Assembly: GCA_003484585.1 (NCBI GenBank)
Contig: DNBZ01000321.1
Span: forward strand, 1 to 7,474
Direction of reading: 5' to 3'
DNA: 7,474 bases
Source of the DNA: Bacteroidota bacterium
GTDB lineage: Bacteria; Bacteroidota; Bacteroidia; NS11-12g; UBA9320
Position 1 is the first letter of the stretch. Each line of letters begins with the position of its first letter. Both the position numbers and the translations under genes were made by a program. This document shows positions 4,828 to 7,474 of the stretch, piece by piece. The notes under the pieces were generated by a model. The model did not search any database. It worked only from the letters and a program-made list of their open reading frames with translations, and was not told where the DNA came from.

Positions 4828-6132
4828 TTAAGAACGAGTAATTCTGGCTCCTATTGCATTCAGACGTGTTTCTATATCTTGATAGCCTCTGTCTATTTGC
4901 TCTATGTTATGTATAGTACTAGTGCCTTCTGCACTCATAGCGGCTATAAGTAGAGATACGCCCGCACGTATATCTGGGGAAGACATAGTAGTAGCCTTCA
5001 GCGGTACTCTACGATCTAGTCCCATCACAGTTGCTCTGTGTGGATCACATAGTATTATCTGAGCACCCATATCTATTAGACTATCTACGAAGAATAGTCT
5101 ACTCTCAAACATCTTTTGATGTATTAATACATTTCCTTTTGCTTGTGTACACATTACTAATATTACACTCAATAAATCGGGTGAAAGACCAGGCCATGTA
5201 GCATCTGCTATGGTCATCATACTCCCATCTATAAAGTTGTCTATTTCGTAGTGTCTGTTTTCTGGGATGATGATATCATCATCTTTTATCATAAACTCAA
5301 CGCCTAATTTTTTAAATACCTTAGGTATGATACCTAATTGATCTACTCGGCAATTTTCTATAGTAATCTCAGACTGAGTAAGAGCTGCAAGACTTATAAA
5401 TGAGCCTATCTCTATCATATCAGGTAAGATAGTGTGCGTACATCCACCAAGTTCGCTTACTCCTTCTATAGTTAGCATGTTGCTTCCTACTCCAGAGATT
5501 TTGCCACCCATAGAGTTAATCATCTTGCACAGCTGCTGTAGGTAAGGTTCGCAGGCCGCATTGTATATGGTAGTAGTTCCTTTTGCCATCACAGCAGCCA
5601 TTAGTATATTAGCTGTACCTGTTACAGATGCTTCTTCTAGCAGCATATAGCTGCCTTTTAGGTTTTTACCTTCTACTTTGTAGAAACCTGTTTCTTTATT
5701 ATAGATAAACTCAGCACCCAAACTTTCGAAACCTATGAAGTGAGTGTCGAGTCTTCTTCTTCCTATCTTGTCTCCACCCGGGCTAGGTATATAGCCTATA
5801 CCGAAACGGGCTAGCAATGGACCAATAATCATAATGGAACCACGTATAGCAGCACCTTTGGTTCTAAATTCTTCCGTATGAAAATAATCTAAATCTATCT
5901 CATCAGCCTTGAAAGTCCAGTTTCCTTTGGCTTTATGGTCTACTTTTACTCCTAGGCCCTTGAGTAACTCAATCATACGTAGTATGTCTCGTATCTCAGG
6001 GATGTTGTGTAATTCGACTTCCTCTTCTGTAAGCAACACTGCAGCGAGAATCTGTAGTGCTTCGTTCTTAGCTCCTTGTGGAGTTAATGTTCCCTTTAGC
6101 TTATGCCCTCCTTCTATTGTAAAAGTTCCCAT
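4828..6132 (-). CDS. murA: UDP-N-acetylglucosamine 1-carboxyvinyltransferase MurA
   Basis: This 434-aa cytosolic enzyme transfers enolpyruvate from PEP to UDP-GlcNAc, the first committed step of peptidoglycan synthesis. The full EPSP-synthase-like double domain is present. PQGAKNEAL holds the substrate-binding K22-N23, RGSIMIIGPLLARFG forms the first domain core, and WPGLSPDLLSV and SPDIRAGVSLLIAAMSAEG hold the conserved Asp and Arg. It ends IDRGYQDIETRLNAIGARI. In the active-site loop, SPGGDKIGRRR has D121 where E. coli MurA has C115 (PGGC). Enzymes with Asp here are active but are not alkylated by fosfomycin; the same replacement is known in mycobacteria and chlamydiae, and I recall it in flavobacterial MurA. 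The ATG directly abuts the DUF4290 stop (TAAATG), so translation is probably coupled. Confidence 0.98.
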   Translation of the reverse strand: MGTFTIEGGHKLKGTLTPQGAKNEALQILAAVLLTEEEVELHNIPEIRDILRMIELLKGLGVKVDHKAKGNWTFKADEIDLDYFHTEEFRTKGAAIRGSIMIIGPLLARFGIGYIPSPGGDKIGRRRLDTHFIGFESLGAEFIYNKETGFYKVEGKNLKGSYMLLEEASVTGTANILMAAVMAKGTTTIYNAACEPYLQQLCKMINSMGGKISGVGSNMLTIEGVSELGGCTHTILPDMIEIGSFISLAALTQSEITIENCRVDQLGIIPKVFKKLGVEFMIKDDDIIIPENRHYEIDNFIDGSMMTIADATWPGLSPDLLSVILVMCTQAKGNVLIHQKMFESRLFFVDSLIDMGAQIILCDPHRATVMGLDRRVPLKATTMSSPDIRAGVSLLIAAMSAEGTSTIHNIEQIDRGYQDIETRLNAIGARITRS

Positions 6133-6774
6133 TTATCTTTTCTTGTATTTAGGATTAAAAGGTTTTTTCTTTTTCCCCTTGTTTCTATTGTTATTGTTAT
6201 TTCTGTTGTTATTTGGTTTTCTGATAGTCTCTATGTGTATATCCAAAGAGTCAGGAGCTATCTGCAGTTTACCTTCTGACAAGTCTGCCAAGTGTTGCAC
6301 TACTTGTGTAGGAGTTAGATCTTCCTCGTTCCAGTTCTTACTTGAGTTGACCATGAAAGAAGCTATATAGTTGATGTACATAGATTTAAGCTCACCATCT
6401 TCCATGTCTTTAGCCCCATCTATCATGTCTATCAGATTTCTACCGTAGTATCTATACTTGCTCAGTACATCTTTATAGCCTAAGTGTTCTGGCTTTTCTG
6501 CTTTAGCTGTGGGCTCAGGTGCTGGGTACTCATTATCTATATCTAGCTCAAAATTAGCTATCTCGTGCATGTGATCCCACACGGTTTGCTCGTAATTAGT
6601 CTGGTTTTTTATTTCTGGATTAAGATTTACCATCACTTTAAAAACAGTATGAGCTAGAATATTTCTCTTATCTCTATCGTTTTCAAGTTTTAGGTGCTCT
6701 ACCATCTCTTGTACACCTCTACCATATTCTGTAAGGGCTATTTTTTCTAATTGTGTGTTGTACGACAATTCCAT
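6133..6774 (-). CDS. DUF4290 protein with Asn/Lys-rich tail
   Basis: This 213-aa predicted cytosolic protein is of unknown function. The start MELSYNTQLEKIALTEYGRGVQEMVEHL and the segment NDRDKRNILAHTVFKVMVNLNPE match the DUF4290 family found in Bacteroidota. GYKDVLSKYRYYGRNLIDMI and DGELKSMYINYIASFMVNSSKNWN follow, mostly helical. From about residue 186 the protein turns into a low-complexity basic tail, runs of Asn with Arg then KGKKKKPFNPKYKKR, which suggests contact with RNA or another polyanion (inference). It is the first gene of the unit, with murA beginning at the very next base. This pairing recurs in the phylum as I recall, hinting at a role linked to cell-envelope growth. The start is supported by the conserved N-terminus despite a very short leader. 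Confidence 0.9.
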   Translation of the reverse strand: MELSYNTQLEKIALTEYGRGVQEMVEHLKLENDRDKRNILAHTVFKVMVNLNPEIKNQTNYEQTVWDHMHEIANFELDIDNEYPAPEPTAKAEKPEHLGYKDVLSKYRYYGRNLIDMIDGAKDMEDGELKSMYINYIASFMVNSSKNWNEEDLTPTQVVQHLADLSEGKLQIAPDSLDIHIETIRKPNNNRNNNNNRNKGKKKKPFNPKYKKR

Positions 6775-6781
6775 TTGTGAG

Positions 6782-6789
6782 CAAAGATA
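6782..6789 (-). promoter_or_regulatory. Candidate -7 box for DUF4290-murA
   Basis: The minus strand reads TATCTTTG, an exact match to TAnnTTTG, ending 7 nt before the DUF4290 ATG. No clear TTG lies 17-21 nt upstream (TTAG is the nearest), so the -33 is weak. If it is used, the mRNA would have a leader of only a few bases. Confidence 0.5.
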
Positions 6790-6864
6790 TATGTAGGCTA
6801 CTAACTAATAGGTATAAGATGTAGTTGTTTTCCACTTATTATATTTTTTAGGACAACGTCGTAA

Positions 6865-6885
6865 GAACAAAACCTCCGTTTGTTC
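6865..6885. promoter_or_regulatory. 7-7-7 inverted repeat in the divergent intergenic region
   Basis: GAACAAA (6865-6871) and TTTGTTC (6879-6885) form a perfect inverted repeat around ACCTCCG. It stands between the divergent DUF4290 and SusC-type genes, just upstream of a possible SusC promoter. Arm spacing (centres 14 bp apart) and symmetry suggest a regulator binding site; no T-run follows, so a terminator is unlikely. No regulator gene is adjacent. Confidence 0.35.
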
Positions 6886-6892
6886 AATTAAA

Positions 6893-6959
6893 TTGGCCGT
6901 TCGTATAAAATTTATATTTCGTGACTTTCATTGTCTATTAAATAATATAGTTATTTTTA
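6893..6959 (+). promoter_or_regulatory. Candidate promoters of the SusC-type gene
   Basis: Two near-consensus pairs are visible. The first is TTG at 6893-6895 with TATATTTC at 6913-6920 (17-nt spacer). The second is TTG at 6931-6933 with TATTTTTA at 6952-6959 (18-nt spacer). Each -7 box misses one base of TAnnTTTG. The second would give a leader of about 20 nt. The leader ends in A-rich CCCAAAGAA before ATG, with no Shine-Dalgarno, as is common in the phylum. Confidence 0.35.
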
Positions 6960-6983
6960 CAAATCAGAATAAGACCCAAAGAA

Positions 6984-7474
6984 ATGAATAGCCAATTATT
7001 TAGAAGCTTGGGTATTTGTTGTATGCTGATTTTTTCAGTCATAGCAAATGCACAAAGCCGATCGATTACCGGGACGGTAGTGGATCAAAAATCTCAGCCA
7101 GTTATTGGAGCTGTGATTAAGGAAAAAGGAACTGGTAATGCTGCAATAGCAGGTATTGATGGTACCTTCAGTATAACGATAGCATCTGCATCGCCTACTT
7201 TAGTGGTGAGTTTTGTCGGAATGGAAAATAAAGAAGTAGTAGTTGGAGCATCCAATTCTATTTATATTACTTTATCCGCTTCTGACGAGTCTCTTAATGA
7301 AGTAGTTGTGACAGCTCAAAACATAAAGCGAAATTCTCGTTCTTTGGGCTACTCCGTTGCTTCTGTTAATTCAGTAGATATAGTAGAAGGGGGAACTCGC
7401 TCTGCTGTGAATGGTTTGCAAGGTAAAATTGCAGGTGTTCAGATATCGGCTGCATCTTCAGATCCAGGGGCGTC
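6984..7474 (+). CDS. SusC/RagA-family TonB-linked outer-membrane receptor (5' part)
   Basis: The frame is open from the ATG to the right edge (163 full codons); the gene is cut by the window, as the family is usually about 1000 aa. A signal peptide (residues 1-23, cleaved at ANA|Q) is followed by a carboxypeptidase-regulatory-like beta-sandwich: ITGTVVDQKSQPVIGAVIKEKGTGNAAIAG starts at 28, then DGTFSITI and LVVSFVGM. The TonB-box-like segment LNEVVVTA is at 104-111. The plug begins LGYSVASVNSVDI, with NGLQGKIAGVQIS at 143-155 and SSDPGA after it. SusC proteins import large substrates (glycans, peptides) across the outer membrane with a SusD lipoprotein, normally encoded just downstream and so beyond this window. 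The substrate cannot be inferred. The gene is divergent from DUF4290-murA. Confidence 0.95.
   Translation, partial: MNSQLFRSLGICCMLIFSVIANAQSRSITGTVVDQKSQPVIGAVIKEKGTGNAAIAGIDGTFSITIASASPTLVVSFVGMENKEVVVGASNSIYITLSASDESLNEVVVTAQNIKRNSRSLGYSVASVNSVDIVEGGTRSAVNGLQGKIAGVQISAASSDPGA

Noticed and set aside
4824..4828. Terminator or promoter between murA and the thioredoxin-like gene
   Set aside because: The gap is only 3 nt, so the genes are most simply one transcript.
5909..6370. 153-codon plus-strand open frame with Phe/Leu-rich stretch
   Set aside because: It is antisense to murA and DUF4290; the Phe/Leu run is the complement of the Asn/Lys codons of the DUF4290 tail, and both genes beneath are clearly real.

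Overview
The window looks like chromosomal DNA of a Bacteroidota member, most likely Flavobacteriia-like. The evidence is a SusC/RagA-type TonB-dependent receptor start at the right edge, a DUF4290 gene abutting murA, MurA and DnaJ variants of the flavobacterial kind, and several promoter boxes matching the Bacteroidota -7 consensus TAnnTTTG. Base composition is AT-rich and Shine-Dalgarno sequences are mostly weak.

Left third (1-1745), accessory DNA. An unidentified gene enters from the left edge and ends at 246. It is followed at once by a REP-like perfect palindrome and an intact REP-associated tyrosine transposase (RAYT) gene. Next comes a gene on the opposite strand that resembles SUKH (SMI1/KNR4) immunity proteins. 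The coding tail of the left-edge gene recurs as degenerate copies just after the RAYT gene and just upstream of the SUKH-like gene, so a stranded immunity-type gene sits between two direct repeats of a neighbouring gene's 3' end. This resembles a decayed polymorphic-toxin/immunity locus invaded by a REP/RAYT element. The toxin part is inference.

Middle (1746-6774), housekeeping genes, all on the minus strand. Read 5' to 3' they are DUF4290, murA (abutting), a TlpA/ResA-like thioredoxin-fold protein (3-nt gap), then grpE-dnaJ (TAATG overlap) behind their own promoter, and finally a separate YceI-family periplasmic protein. Strong intrinsic terminators follow dnaJ and yceI. MurA has Asp in place of the catalytic Cys, which predicts intrinsic fosfomycin insensitivity. 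DnaJ keeps only two of the four CxxCxGxG motifs. The thioredoxin-like protein has CRTC instead of a CxPC active site. The grpE promoter region carries two perfect inverted repeats: one covers the -33 element and the other runs from the -7 box almost to the start codon, with one arm containing the only good Shine-Dalgarno.

Right edge (6775-7474). A 209-bp divergent intergenic region with a 7-7-7 inverted repeat separates DUF4290 from the 5' part of a SusC-family outer-membrane receptor gene, which runs off the window. No tRNA, rRNA or CRISPR array was seen.
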